Shown piece by piece: positions 34,241 through 43,144 of a stretch of DNA of 61,408 nt. The stretch's first letter is position 1. Every line of letters starts with the position of its first letter. A model generated the notes under the pieces. That model saw only the letters and a program-made list of their open reading frames with translations. It was not told where the DNA came from and did no database searches. Position numbers and translations under genes: made by a program. Source of the DNA: Acidovorax sp. (GTDB taxonomy: Bacteria; Pseudomonadota; Gammaproteobacteria; Burkholderiales; Burkholderiaceae_C); NCBI RefSeq assembly GCF_016783915.1, contig NZ_JADHVT010000010.1, forward strand, positions 1 through 61,408. The letters run 5' to 3'.

Positions 34241-34258
34241 ATAATACAACAATTGTTG
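34241..34258 (-). promoter_or_regulatory. ArsR operator and -10 box
   Basis: CAACAATTGTTG (34247-34258) is a perfect 12-bp palindrome. On the minus strand it is followed directly by TATTAT (34246-34241), a good -10 box. The operator therefore sits in the promoter spacer, suited to repression. The -10 ends only 6 bp before the arsR ATG, so the transcript could be nearly leaderless. Confidence 0.7.
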
Positions 34259-34425
34259 AATTATTGAAAATAACACTCCAAAAACTGCACTGAAAGGCCA
34301 CACACTCCCGCGATGGCCAGGAAGCGCCCCGGAGCACGTACCCGCCGCCCCCCTTACAGGCAGTTGCTCTTTGGCCCTGCCGCGCAGTCGTATGATGACC
34401 CGCAATCAAAAAAGGGCGGGAGCAC

Positions 34426-36132
34426 GTGGACGATATGGTTTCAATCTGGCAAGGCGCCATGCAGGTGTTTGTGGTGGGGTTTCCGCCACTGCTGCAGAGC
34501 TTGCTGTTCTGGGTTTTTGCGGCACTGGTCGTGCACGTGTGCCAGCAGTTGGTGGAACACACAGCGTATTCCGTGGACCCCTCTAGCCGCCGCATCAGCG
34601 CATCGCATGCGGCACTGTGTATTGGCTCCATCGTGTGGGCGCTGGATGTGGTGGGCCTGTTCATGTACACCGAGCTGTCGCATCATGTGCTGGAGCTGGT
34701 GCCAGCGCTCAGCGGTTTGGTCATCATGGTGGTGAGTGCGCGGCTCACCATTCCCACCCTCAGCACCAGCGCCAGCAAACGCCGTATCGCGCTGGCCAGC
34801 GCCTGGCTGGCGCTGGGCACGCTGGCGGGGCACTTCACCATCACCAGCAGCCATGTGCAGAGTTTTGCGCAGATCAACGGGCTGGCCACCGTGCTGTCGC
34901 TGGGCATCGCCACGGGTATTTCGTGCTACTGCGCGATCCGTCACCGCGCCGCCAAGCTCAGCGTGCTCACCCCCCGGTACCGATCCCAGACCTGGGCTGA
35001 CAAGTTGCTTTGTGGCGGCGCGATCCTGGTGCTGCACTGGCTTTTGGTCAACACCTTTGCCATGCACCTGGGCGACCCCGAGGGCGCGTCCGACGGTGCT
35101 GCGCTGCTCTTCATCGTGCTGGTGTTTGCGATGGCCGTGGCCATGGAGCATCTGAGCAACTTGCGGTCGGATGCAGGACGCCAGCAGCTGCTGCGCCGAG
35201 GGCTGTCGATGATGCGCACATCGGCGGTAGCCCACAACGCCCGCAGCGACATTCAGCAGTCGCTGATTGCAGACCACCTGGACCGCCTGCTGCACCCCGA
35301 CAACCTGGCGCTGCACTTCCAGCCCATCGTCCACACCGAGCGCAGCGGAGTGCAGCTGGAGGCCCTGCTGCGCCTGACCGACACCACCCTGGGCCGTATC
35401 AACCCCGAGACTTTTTTGCTGGTTTGCGAGCTGCAAGGCAAGACGGCAGAGGTGGACCGCATGATCCTGTGCAACGCGCTCGACCACCTGCAAAGCTGGC
35501 GGGCACGGGGGCTGGACACAGTGAGCATCAGTGTCAATGTGGCGCCGGTCACGCTCATGCACGAGAGCTTTGCACCCTGGCTGAGCCTGCAGCTGGCCCA
35601 GCGTGCCCTGCCCCCGCGTGCCCTCAAACTTGAAATGACCGAACACGCCATCATTGCGCTCGGCCCCGAGATGGTGGAGGCCATCCGCGCGCTGAGCACC
35701 CTGGGAGTGGCTGTACTGATGGACGACTTTGGCGCAGGGTATTCGTCCCTGGGCATGCTGGCCGAGCTGCCGATTGCTGGCATCAAGTGCGACCGCCTGT
35801 TTGTGCGCAAGCTGCCGCAGGACCGGCGCCGCCAGAAGCTGTTGCGGCACATCAACGCCCTGGCGCGAGACCTGGGCCTGTCGGTGGTGGTCGAAGGCGT
35901 GGAGACACCGGAAGAACTGCGAGCCCTCGCAGCCGCCGGGCTGCACCACATCCAGGGCTACCTGTTCAGCCGCCCCATTGCGGCACCCGACGTACCCAAC
36001 TGGCACCACACACAACTACAGCCGCAGCGCGCAGCCCTTCAGGCACTGCTGCACCCACCCGGCAGCGGCAAGGGCAGCGATACATCCTTCATGCCCACGC
36101 AGCCCGGCCAGCCATGGGCCCCGGGGACCTGA
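34426..36132 (+). CDS. EAL c-di-GMP phosphodiesterase with a degenerate MHYT-like membrane domain
   Basis: A GTG start at 34426 (ATG 34435 is an alternative), 568 residues. Residues 1-245 hold seven hydrophobic segments. Three spots, WALDVVG (73), LAGHFTI (136) and LVLHWLL (204), match the position and spacing of MHYT motifs, but with most Met/His residues replaced. The EAL domain (about 285-540) is complete: LEALLRL, SVNVAP, KLEMTEHA, MDDFGAGYSSL, GIKCDRLFV, VVVEGVET and IQGYLFSRP. It therefore probably hydrolyses c-di-GMP under control of an altered membrane sensor. It is divergent from the ars operon. Confidence 0.9.
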   Translation: MDDMVSIWQGAMQVFVVGFPPLLQSLLFWVFAALVVHVCQQLVEHTAYSVDPSSRRISASHAALCIGSIVWALDVVGLFMYTELSHHVLELVPALSGLVIMVVSARLTIPTLSTSASKRRIALASAWLALGTLAGHFTITSSHVQSFAQINGLATVLSLGIATGISCYCAIRHRAAKLSVLTPRYRSQTWADKLLCGGAILVLHWLLVNTFAMHLGDPEGASDGAALLFIVLVFAMAVAMEHLSNLRSDAGRQQLLRRGLSMMRTSAVAHNARSDIQQSLIADHLDRLLHPDNLALHFQPIVHTERSGVQLEALLRLTDTTLGRINPETFLLVCELQGKTAEVDRMILCNALDHLQSWRARGLDTVSISVNVAPVTLMHESFAPWLSLQLAQRALPPRALKLEMTEHAIIALGPEMVEAIRALSTLGVAVLMDDFGAGYSSLGMLAELPIAGIKCDRLFVRKLPQDRRRQKLLRHINALARDLGLSVVVEGVETPEELRALAAAGLHHIQGYLFSRPIAAPDVPNWHHTQLQPQRAALQALLHPPGSGKGSDTSFMPTQPGQPWAPGT

Positions 36133-36137
36133 CCAAC

Positions 36138-37265
36138 ATGACAGCCCTCACAACCCTGGTTCTGGGCGGGTACGGCAACTTTGGCGCACGCATCTGCCGC
36201 GCACTGGTTGGCGACGCGGCCACGCGCCACCACATTGCCCTGCTCGTGGCTGGCCGCAATGCATCGCCGGCGGAGGCCCTGGCAGCCACCCTGGGCCATG
36301 GCACCCAAGGGGTCGCCCTGGACCACCAGGCGCCGGGCCTGGTCACCACTTTGCGCCACTGGGGTGTGGATCTGGTCATCCACACGGCCGGCCCATTCCA
36401 GGCACAGGCCTACAACGTGGCCCAGGCGGCCGCCGAGGCGGGCGCGCACTACATCGACCTGGCCGACGGCAGACGCTTTGTGTGCGACTTTCCGGCCGCG
36501 ATGCAGGCGGCATTCGCCAGCGCGGGGCGCACTGCTGTCGCCGGTGCCAGCACGGTGCCCGCGCTGTCATCGGCCGTCATTGACCACCTGTGCGCTGGCT
36601 GGCAGCGCATCGACAGCATCGACATCTGCATCGCCCCCGCGCAAAGGGCGCCACGGGGTCAGGCCACGCTGGCGGCGGTGCTGAGCTACTGTGGCCTGCC
36701 CATCGAAGTGTGGGATGGTGGCCGCTGGCAGCTGCAGCGGGGCTGGGCGCAGCCCACAGCGGTCCGGTTCCAGCGGCTGCGCCCGCGCCTGGGGGCGGTC
36801 TGCGACATCCCGGATCTGGAGATTTTCCCGGCCCATTACAAAGCCCGCGACCGCGTCACCTTCCGCGCCGCGCTGGAGGTGGGCCTGGCACAGAGAGTCT
36901 TCGCCACGCTTGCAGCGCTGCGCCATTGGGGCGTATTACCCCATCCTGAGAAGCTGGCCTGGCTGATGCACCACATGGGCGGCGCGCTGGACTTTCTGGG
37001 CACGCCACTGGGCGGCATGGTGGTGCGCGTGGCAGGTGCCGATGGACAGGGCCAGCCCCGCCGCCGCGCATGGCACATTGCCGCAGACCACGACCACGGC
37101 CCCGAGATCCCCTGCATGGCCGCCATCCTGCTGGCCCGCCAACTGGCGGCCGGGCACACGTTGCCCACAGGCGCGCACACCAGCACCAGCCTGCTTACTC
37201 TGGAGGCCTTTGCCCCCGAGCTTGCGAAGTGGGGCATGGTGACAGACATCGTGGAGGAAACATGA
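36138..37265 (+). CDS. Saccharopine dehydrogenase family protein
   Basis: The start at 36138 is just after the EAL stop; a start at 36114 would overlap it. The 375-residue protein has the Rossmann start LVLGGYGNFGARICRALV, VIHTAGPFQ, HYIDLADGR and VAGASTVPALSSAVID, all typical of the saccharopine-dehydrogenase-like (trans-acting enoyl reductase) family. The reaction is unknown. It ends in an ATGA overlap with a DoxX-like membrane protein gene and is followed by DUF2269, a recurrent trio. Confidence 0.85.
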   Translation: MTALTTLVLGGYGNFGARICRALVGDAATRHHIALLVAGRNASPAEALAATLGHGTQGVALDHQAPGLVTTLRHWGVDLVIHTAGPFQAQAYNVAQAAAEAGAHYIDLADGRRFVCDFPAAMQAAFASAGRTAVAGASTVPALSSAVIDHLCAGWQRIDSIDICIAPAQRAPRGQATLAAVLSYCGLPIEVWDGGRWQLQRGWAQPTAVRFQRLRPRLGAVCDIPDLEIFPAHYKARDRVTFRAALEVGLAQRVFATLAALRHWGVLPHPEKLAWLMHHMGGALDFLGTPLGGMVVRVAGADGQGQPRRRAWHIAADHDHGPEIPCMAAILLARQLAAGHTLPTGAHTSTSLLTLEAFAPELAKWGMVTDIVEET

Positions 37266-37651
37266 CACCCGCTACCCATGCCTTGCTGCGTTGGAGCCTG
37301 GTGTTTGTATGGCTGGCCACGGCCATCGTCAGCGTGGTTGAACTGAACGGGCAAAGCCGCGCACTGCTGATCAGCCTGCCCGCCGCGTGGAGCAGCCCAG
37401 GGCTGGCCCACGTGCTGATTCTTGCGGGCGCCACCGCCGATGCCCTCGTTGGCCTGTGGATGGCCTGGCGGCCCGGCAGGGCCGTGTACCTGGCGGCGTT
37501 ACTGCTCATGGGGGCAATGACGCTGTTGGCTACTTTCGTTGATCCGTCCTGGTGGCTGCACCCGCTGGGTCCGCTGACTAAAAACCTGCCCATCGCCGCC
37601 ATCCTGCTCGCGCTGCTGCAAGACACGCCCGCTACACCACCCCAGCCATGA
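37262..37651 (+). CDS. DoxX-like membrane protein
   Basis: The 129-residue protein with four hydrophobic helices starts in an ATGA overlap with the preceding dehydrogenase gene. RWSLVFVWLATAIVSVVELNG and HPLGPLTKNLPIAAILLALL match the DoxX-like family (DoxX_2/DUF6 size class). The role is unknown; in this neighbourhood it may be the membrane partner of the dehydrogenase. Its stop also overlaps the next ATG. Confidence 0.8.
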   Translation: MTPATHALLRWSLVFVWLATAIVSVVELNGQSRALLISLPAAWSSPGLAHVLILAGATADALVGLWMAWRPGRAVYLAALLLMGAMTLLATFVDPSWWLHPLGPLTKNLPIAAILLALLQDTPATPPQP

Positions 37652-38142
37652 GCCTGTACCTCACCCTCAAATGGCTGCACATCATCTCCAGCGTGCTGCT
37701 GGTGGGCACCGGGCTGGGCTCTGCGTTCTACATGTTCTTTACCAACCGCAGCGGCAATGTGCAGGCACAGGCGGTGGTCACGCGACTGGTGGTGCGGGCG
37801 GACTGGTGGTTCACCACGCCCACGGTGTTCATCCAACCCGCCACGGGGCTGGCCATGGCTGCGATGGCGGGCATGCCCTGGAGCACGCCGTGGCTCGCGG
37901 TGTCCATCGCGCTGTACCTGGTGGCCGGTGCCTGCTGGCTGCCTGTGGTGTGGTTGCAGCTGCGCATGCGCGACATGGCGATAGAGACGGCAGAGGCGGC
38001 GCAGTCCGCGCAAGGCGACGGCGTGTTGCCGCCCCTGTACTGGCGCTACGCCCGCTGGTGGGAGGCCCTGGGCTACCCGGCCTTTGTGGCGATGGCCGTG
38101 GTGTTCTACCTGATGGTGAACAAACCCACCCTGAACTTCTGA
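37648..38142 (+). CDS. DUF2269 family membrane protein
   Basis: The 164-residue protein with four hydrophobic helices starts YLTLKWLHIISSVLLVGTGLG, the typical DUF2269 beginning, and has RADWWFTTPTVFIQPATGLA and YWRYARWWEALGYPAF. The function is unknown. It overlaps the DoxX-like gene by 4 bp, so the three genes from 36138 are translated as one coupled unit. Confidence 0.88.
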   Translation: MSLYLTLKWLHIISSVLLVGTGLGSAFYMFFTNRSGNVQAQAVVTRLVVRADWWFTTPTVFIQPATGLAMAAMAGMPWSTPWLAVSIALYLVAGACWLPVVWLQLRMRDMAIETAEAAQSAQGDGVLPPLYWRYARWWEALGYPAFVAMAVVFYLMVNKPTLNF

Positions 38143-38157
38143 ACCTATCATCGCCCC

Positions 38158-39855
38158 ATGCTGATCGAGACCCTGGACACTGCCCGCGACCTGGGGCGCC
38201 TGAAGGAAATCCTGGGCGTGATGGTGCGCCACGGGTTTGGCGACACCGTGCGCCGCCTGGGCCTGGCCGACCGGCTGGAGCGCGCGGGCCAGGCACTGAA
38301 CTGGACCCACGCAGCAGACCTGGCCCGCGTGGAGCCGCCCGTGCAGGTGCGCCTGGCGCTCGAAGAGCTGGGCCCCGCGTTCGTCAAGTTTGGCCAGATC
38401 CTCGCGGGCCGGGCCGACCTTTTTGGCCCGGAGTGGATTGCCGAGTTCGAAAAGCTGCACAGCCACGTGCCCGCCGTGCCCATCGACGTATTGCGCCCGC
38501 AACTGCGCGAGGACCTGGGCGACGAGCCCGAAGCGGTGTTTGCCTGGTTCGACACGACGCCACTGGCTGCAGCCTCGATTGCACAAGTGCACCGCGCCCG
38601 CTTGCACGACGGCACCGAGGTCATCGTCAAGATCCGCCGCCCCGGCATTGCAGACACCATCCAGGCCGACCTGCGCCTGCTGCAGCGCCTGGCAGCGATG
38701 GCCGAGGCCGAGCTGCCCGCGCTCAAACCCTACCGGCCCCAGCAACTGGTGCGCGAGTTCGCGCGCTCATTGCGCCGCGAGCTGGACCTGGCCGGCGAAT
38801 GCCGCCAGGCCGAGCGCATTGCCACCAACATGGCCGCGCTGCCCCACATCGTGATCCCGCGCGTGCACTGGGCCTACACGCGCGAGCGCATCAACGTGCA
38901 GGATTTCATCGACGGCACACCCGGCGGCGCCCTGGCTGCGCTGACGCCCGAGGCAGGATTTGACCGCACGGTGCTGGCACAGCGGGGCGCGCAGGCAGTG
39001 CTGCAGATGATCGTGAAGGACGGCGTTTTCCATGCCGATCCGCACCCCGGTAACGTGTTCTACCTGCCCGGCAACCGCATTGCCTTCATCGACTTCGGCA
39101 TGGTGGGCCGCCTGTCGCAGCGCCGGCGCGACGAGCTGCTGCAACTGCTGCTGGGCCTGGTCGAACACCAGCCCCAGGCCGTGGCCGACGTGCTGCTGGA
39201 CTGGACGGGCGACGCGCAGGGACTGAACCTGGGCCAGCTCGAAACCGAGATCGAGGCCTTTGTGGACCAGTACCACGGCGTGCAGCTGGCACAGCTGAGC
39301 CTGGGGCAGATGCTGGCCGACGTGACAGCCATCCTGCGCGAACACCACCTGGGGCTGCCGTCCGACCTCGCGCTGCTCATCAAGGCCTTCATCTCGCTCG
39401 AAGGCATGGGCCGCAACCTGGACCCGGACTTCCATATGGCCAGCGAAGCGCTGCCGCTGCTCAAGCAGGTGGTGCGCGCGCGCTACGAGCCCAAGGTGCT
39501 CGCCGGGCGCGCGTGGAGCACCCTGCGGCGTGCACTGGCCACGGTGGAGCAGTTGCCGGACGACATCGGGCGGCTGCTGCGCAATGCGCGGCGCGGGCAC
39601 CTGCAGGTGGGGATCGAGCTGGCCCACCTCAAGCGCGTGGGCGACCAGATCGACCGGTCGGCCAACCGGCTGGCGATGGCGCTGGTGATTGCCGCGCTCA
39701 TCATCGGCTCGTCCATCGTGATGACCGTGAAAGGCGGGCCCACGCTGTTCGGCCTGCCAGCGTTCGGCTTCCTGGGGTTCTTTGGTGCCGTGGTGTGTGG
39801 CCTGTGGCTGGTGCGTGCCATCTGGCGCAGCAGCCATCACCGCGATGACGACTGA
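38158..39855 (+). CDS. UbiB/ABC1 (AarF) family atypical kinase
   Basis: 565 residues, the usual size. It has the family's inhibitory KxGQ motif FVKFGQILAGRADLFG, the Ala-rich loop LAAASIAQVHRARL, the catalytic DPHPGNVFYLPGN (HPGN in place of HRDLK..N) and IDFGMVGRLS (metal-binding Asp). Two C-terminal transmembrane helices follow (LAMALVIAALIIGSSIV; FGFLGFFGAVVCGLWLV). UbiB proteins support ubiquinone biosynthesis, likely by extracting lipid intermediates from the membrane. It begins 16 bp after the DUF2269 gene. Confidence 0.92.
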   Translation: MLIETLDTARDLGRLKEILGVMVRHGFGDTVRRLGLADRLERAGQALNWTHAADLARVEPPVQVRLALEELGPAFVKFGQILAGRADLFGPEWIAEFEKLHSHVPAVPIDVLRPQLREDLGDEPEAVFAWFDTTPLAAASIAQVHRARLHDGTEVIVKIRRPGIADTIQADLRLLQRLAAMAEAELPALKPYRPQQLVREFARSLRRELDLAGECRQAERIATNMAALPHIVIPRVHWAYTRERINVQDFIDGTPGGALAALTPEAGFDRTVLAQRGAQAVLQMIVKDGVFHADPHPGNVFYLPGNRIAFIDFGMVGRLSQRRRDELLQLLLGLVEHQPQAVADVLLDWTGDAQGLNLGQLETEIEAFVDQYHGVQLAQLSLGQMLADVTAILREHHLGLPSDLALLIKAFISLEGMGRNLDPDFHMASEALPLLKQVVRARYEPKVLAGRAWSTLRRALATVEQLPDDIGRLLRNARRGHLQVGIELAHLKRVGDQIDRSANRLAMALVIAALIIGSSIVMTVKGGPTLFGLPAFGFLGFFGAVVCGLWLVRAIWRSSHHRDDD

Positions 39856-39942
39856 GCGCTGCAAAAAACACGCCGCGCCGCCCCACCAGGTGGGCAGTCG
39901 CGGGTGTGTGCGCCCGCAGTACGTCAACTGACTGCAACGCGG

Positions 39943-40776
39943 TCAGGGCTGCCCAAACCCCATTCGCTGCAGCACTGCCTGGGCGGCCGGTTGGCGCAGC
40001 GCACTGGCAAACGCCTGCGCAGCAGCGGGCGCGTCGGCGCGTACGGTCAGGCCATACGCAGCGCCCACCTGCAGCGCCGCAGGCAGCTGCACCACGCGCA
40101 GGCGCGGCACCTCGGCCTGGGCGGCCACTGCGTTGGTGCAGTAGGTCAAAAACACATCTGCCTGGCGCTGTTCCATCACCCAGGCATAGGTACCCCGGCC
40201 CGCAGGCGGCTTGGGCGAATCCGCGCCGCCGGTGAGCTTCAGGGCCTTGGTATCCAGCTGGGCATAGGCACCCGGCTGCAGCTGGTCGGCCTGGCGGAAC
40301 AGCGCCCAGGCGTAGTCGCCCGACGGGTCGGCCTTGGGCGTGGAGGTGCCCAGGCGCACATCGCTGCGCAGCATAGTTGCCAGCAAGGTGTCAGGGGTGG
40401 CGCTGATCTGCTCGCTGGTCAGCGCACACAGCGCATTGCGCGTGAACACCACGGGCGCTTGCCAGCCGCCTCGGGCCGCCAGGCGCTGGGGGTGGTCGGT
40501 GTCGGCCGAAGCAAAGACCTGTGCGGGCTCGCCTTTTTCAATGCGCTCGCGCAGCAGGCCCGAGGCGCCAAAGGTCAGCGCCACCTTCTGACCCGTACGG
40601 GCCTCGTGGTCGCGCGCGATCTCGGTGAAAGCCTCACGCAGGCTGCCGGCGGCGTACACCTGCACGGGAGCAGCGTCAGCCATGGGAGCCTTGGCGGGCG
40701 CCACCGCACAACCGGCCAGGGCCCAGGCCAGACCGGTGGCCGCTGCAGCTAACGCAGCCTGTGAACGGGTTGCCAT
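39943..40776 (-). CDS. modA: ModA-like molybdate-binding lipoprotein
   Basis: The 277-residue protein has a lipoprotein signal (ALAGC lipobox, Cys at about 23). It is of the ModA family: VQVYAAGSLREAFTEIA, VALTFGASGLLRERIEKGEPAQVFASAD and TYCTNAV. It lies 9 bp downstream of tupA and has no permease of its own, so it presumably feeds the TupB/TupC pair or works as a second receptor. Within the window it is the only molybdate-type binding protein. Related proteins can also bind other oxyanions. Confidence 0.85.
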   Translation of the reverse strand: MATRSQAALAAAATGLAWALAGCAVAPAKAPMADAAPVQVYAAGSLREAFTEIARDHEARTGQKVALTFGASGLLRERIEKGEPAQVFASADTDHPQRLAARGGWQAPVVFTRNALCALTSEQISATPDTLLATMLRSDVRLGTSTPKADPSGDYAWALFRQADQLQPGAYAQLDTKALKLTGGADSPKPPAGRGTYAWVMEQRQADVFLTYCTNAVAAQAEVPRLRVVQLPAALQVGAAYGLTVRADAPAAAQAFASALRQPAAQAVLQRMGFGQP

Positions 40777-40785
40777 AGAGGCCGC

Positions 40786-41622
40786 TCACTGCGCTGCGTT
40801 CGGGAAGAACAGCTGCTCGCCGCCGATCTTGTAGCCCGCAATGGCTGTCTGGCCAGCGGGCGACACGATCCAGTCCACAAACTTCTGCGCGTCTTGCGTC
40901 TTCACATGCGGGTGCTTGGCCGGGTTGACCGCCATCACACCGTACTGGTTGAAGAGCCTGGTATCGCCCTCCACCAGCACAGCCAGGTCCGCACGGTTCT
41001 TGAAGTTGAGCCAGGTGCCACGGTCGGCCAACACATAGGCGCCGCTCGATGCCGCAATGTTGAGCGCAGGGCCCATGCCGCAGCCGCATTCCTTGTAGCC
41101 GCTGCCTTTTAAGGTATTTGCGGCGTCGGCACCGGCGAGCTTCCAGTAGCGCAGCTCGGCCGCGTGGGTGCCGCTCTTGTCGCCACGCGAGATGAAGTTG
41201 CCATTGGCGGCAGACAGCTTCTGCAGGGCCTGCACGATGTCCTTGCCTTTGGTGCCCACCGGGTCGTTCTTGGGACCGATGAGGATGAAGTCGTTATACA
41301 TCACCGGGTAGCGCTTCACGCCCCAGCCATCGGCCACAAACTTTTCTTCGGCCACCTGATCGTGCACAAACAGCACATCGGCATCACCCCGGCGCGCCAT
41401 GTCCAGCGCCTGGCCGGTGCCCAGCGCCACCACCTTGATGTCCAGGCCACTGGCCTTCTTGAACTCGGGCAGCAGGTAGCCAAACAGGCCCGACTGCTCG
41501 GTGGAGGTGGTGGACGCCATGGTGATGCTCTGCGCGAATGCAGAACCAGACGCTACCAAAACGATAGCTGCCACCGCTTTGGACACTATCGCTACCGCGC
41601 GAAAAGACCTAAAACTCGTCAT
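40786..41622 (-). CDS. tupA: Tungstate-binding periplasmic protein TupA
   Basis: The 278-residue protein has a Sec signal peptide ending SGSAFAQ. The TupA fingerprint follows as MASTTSTEQSGLFGYLLPEF (TTST-x2-SGL), with VVALGTGQALDMARRGDADVLFVHD, SRGDKSGTHAAELRYW and the Cys-rich ECGCGMGP. It captures tungstate in the periplasm. Its ATG overlaps the tupC stop. The signal-peptide coding region (41555-41600) resembles the dispersed GATAGCTGC repeat of this genome. Confidence 0.9.
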   Translation of the reverse strand: MTSFRSFRAVAIVSKAVAAIVLVASGSAFAQSITMASTTSTEQSGLFGYLLPEFKKASGLDIKVVALGTGQALDMARRGDADVLFVHDQVAEEKFVADGWGVKRYPVMYNDFILIGPKNDPVGTKGKDIVQALQKLSAANGNFISRGDKSGTHAAELRYWKLAGADAANTLKGSGYKECGCGMGPALNIAASSGAYVLADRGTWLNFKNRADLAVLVEGDTRLFNQYGVMAVNPAKHPHVKTQDAQKFVDWIVSPAGQTAIAGYKIGGEQLFFPNAAQ

Positions 41623-42347
41623 ACCAGCTCTCCTTTGACAAACAAACGGGCGGCCTCCGGCAAGGGGCCGTTGAAAAAATCGTGCACCGGCAAGTCCGCC
41701 ACCAGGCGCCCGTGCTCCATATAGATGACGCGGCTGGCCAGGCGCTTGACCTGGCCCAGGTTGTGGCTGCTGAACACCATGGTCATCGGGTGCGCCGGGC
41801 CGGCCGCGCCGTGGCTGGCTGCAAAGTCGGCCATCAGGGCCTCGACCTCGCGTTTGGCGTGGGGGTCGAGGCTGGCGGTGGGCTCATCCAGCAGCAGCAC
41901 GTCGGGCCGCAGCGCCCAGGCACGGGCCAGCGCCACACGCTGCTGCTGGCCGCCCGAGAGGGTGCGCGCATTCTGCGCAGCAATGTCCTGCAGGCCTACC
42001 CGCTGCAAGGCAGTAAGGGCTTTGGGGCGCGCATCGCGCCAGCGTGTGCCGCGCAGCCACAGGGCCAGGGCCACATTGTTCTGGGCGCTGGTGCGCAGCA
42101 TGTGCGGGCGCTGGAACAGCATGGCCTGGCGCAGCAAGGCATCGCATTGCAGACCACCCGCGTGGGTGTCGGCCAGGCCATGCAGCACGCGCAGCAAGGT
42201 GCTTTTGCCGCTGCCGTTGGCCCCCACCAGCGCCACGCGCTCGCCGGGCGTGATGCGCAGTGTGACCTGGTCCAGCGCCTGCACGCGACCGTAGCGCACC
42301 GTCACCTGGCGCAGATCAACCCAGGGGTTTTGCAATGGCTCGCTCAT
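41619..42347 (-). CDS. tupC: Tungstate ABC transporter ATPase TupC
   Basis: The 242-residue ABC ATPase has Walker A VGANGSGKSTLLRVL, signature LSGGQQQRVALARA, Walker B VLLLDEPTASLD and an H-loop in VFSSHNLGQVKRLA. It powers the TupB permease. It overlaps tupB and tupA by 4 bp on each side (ATGA), so the three are one coupled operon. Confidence 0.9.
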   Translation of the reverse strand: MSEPLQNPWVDLRQVTVRYGRVQALDQVTLRITPGERVALVGANGSGKSTLLRVLHGLADTHAGGLQCDALLRQAMLFQRPHMLRTSAQNNVALALWLRGTRWRDARPKALTALQRVGLQDIAAQNARTLSGGQQQRVALARAWALRPDVLLLDEPTASLDPHAKREVEALMADFAASHGAAGPAHPMTMVFSSHNLGQVKRLASRVIYMEHGRLVADLPVHDFFNGPLPEAARLFVKGELV

Positions 42348-43081
42348 GCTGCCACCCCCACCGGCGTGCTGGACGCAGAGCCATCCACCCGTTCACGCCA
42401 GCGGCGCACCAAAGCGATCAGCACATTGAGAGCAAGCACCACGACCAGCAGGATCATGCCCAGCGCCAGCGCCAGCGGCAGGTCGCCCTTGCTGGTCTCC
42501 AGCGCAATGGCGGTGGTCATCACCCGTGTGAAGCCGTCGATGTTGCCGCCTACGATCATCACCGCGCCCACCTCGGAGATCGCACGGCCAAACGAAGCCA
42601 AGAGCACCGTAAGCAGCGCATAGCGCTCATCCCAGGCCAGCAGCAGGCTGCGCAGCAGCGGCCCGGCGCCCATCGACCGCAGTTGCTCGCCATGTGCGCG
42701 CTCGGCGTCATCCACCGTCTGCCGCGTGAGCGCGGTGACCACGGGCAGCACCAGAATGGCCTGCGCCAGCACCATGGCCTTGAAGCTGAACAGCCAGCCC
42801 AGCGAGCCCAGGGGCCCGCTGCGTGACAGCACCAGGTACACCACCAGCCCGACCACCACCGAAGGCACAGCCAGCAAGGTGTTGAGCACGGCCAGCACTG
42901 CGCCGCGACCAACGAAGCGGGCCACACCCAGCCAGGCGCCCAGCACCAGGCCCACGCCACAGGCCATGACACAGGCGGTGGCGCTGACGGACAAGGAGCG
43001 GCCCACGATGGTCCAGAGGACCGGGTCGGTTGAGAGGGTGAGTTCAAGCGCTGTGCTCGCGCTTTCGGTGAGGGTAGACAT
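42344..43081 (-). CDS. tupB: Tungstate ABC transporter permease TupB
   Basis: The 245-residue protein has five to six hydrophobic helices. A binding-protein-dependent-transport permease domain includes an EAA-type loop (DAERAHGEQLRSMGAGPLLRSLLLAWDERYALLT) and FGRAISEVGAVMIVGGNIDG. The family includes CysU- and TupB-type permeases; assignment to tungstate rests on TupA downstream. It is the first gene of the operon, divergent from the TunR-like regulator gene with about 60 bp between. Confidence 0.88.
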   Translation of the reverse strand: MSTLTESASTALELTLSTDPVLWTIVGRSLSVSATACVMACGVGLVLGAWLGVARFVGRGAVLAVLNTLLAVPSVVVGLVVYLVLSRSGPLGSLGWLFSFKAMVLAQAILVLPVVTALTRQTVDDAERAHGEQLRSMGAGPLLRSLLLAWDERYALLTVLLASFGRAISEVGAVMIVGGNIDGFTRVMTTAIALETSKGDLPLALALGMILLVVVLALNVLIALVRRWRERVDGSASSTPVGVAA

Positions 43082-43122
43082 GGGCCAGGGGATCGGTTTG
43101 GGCTATCGTAGGCACCCATCCA

Positions 43123-43136
43123 ATATCCAGCGATAT
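43123..43136. promoter_or_regulatory. Candidate oxyanion-regulator operator
   Basis: ATATC-CAGC-GATAT (43123-43136) is a perfect inverted repeat in the 63-bp spacer between tupB and the divergent regulator gene. Regulators with a ModE-type HTH bind AT-rich inverted repeats of TAT-like halves. The position is right for joint control of both units; binding is untested. Confidence 0.5.
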
Positions 43137-43144
43137 GAAATCCC

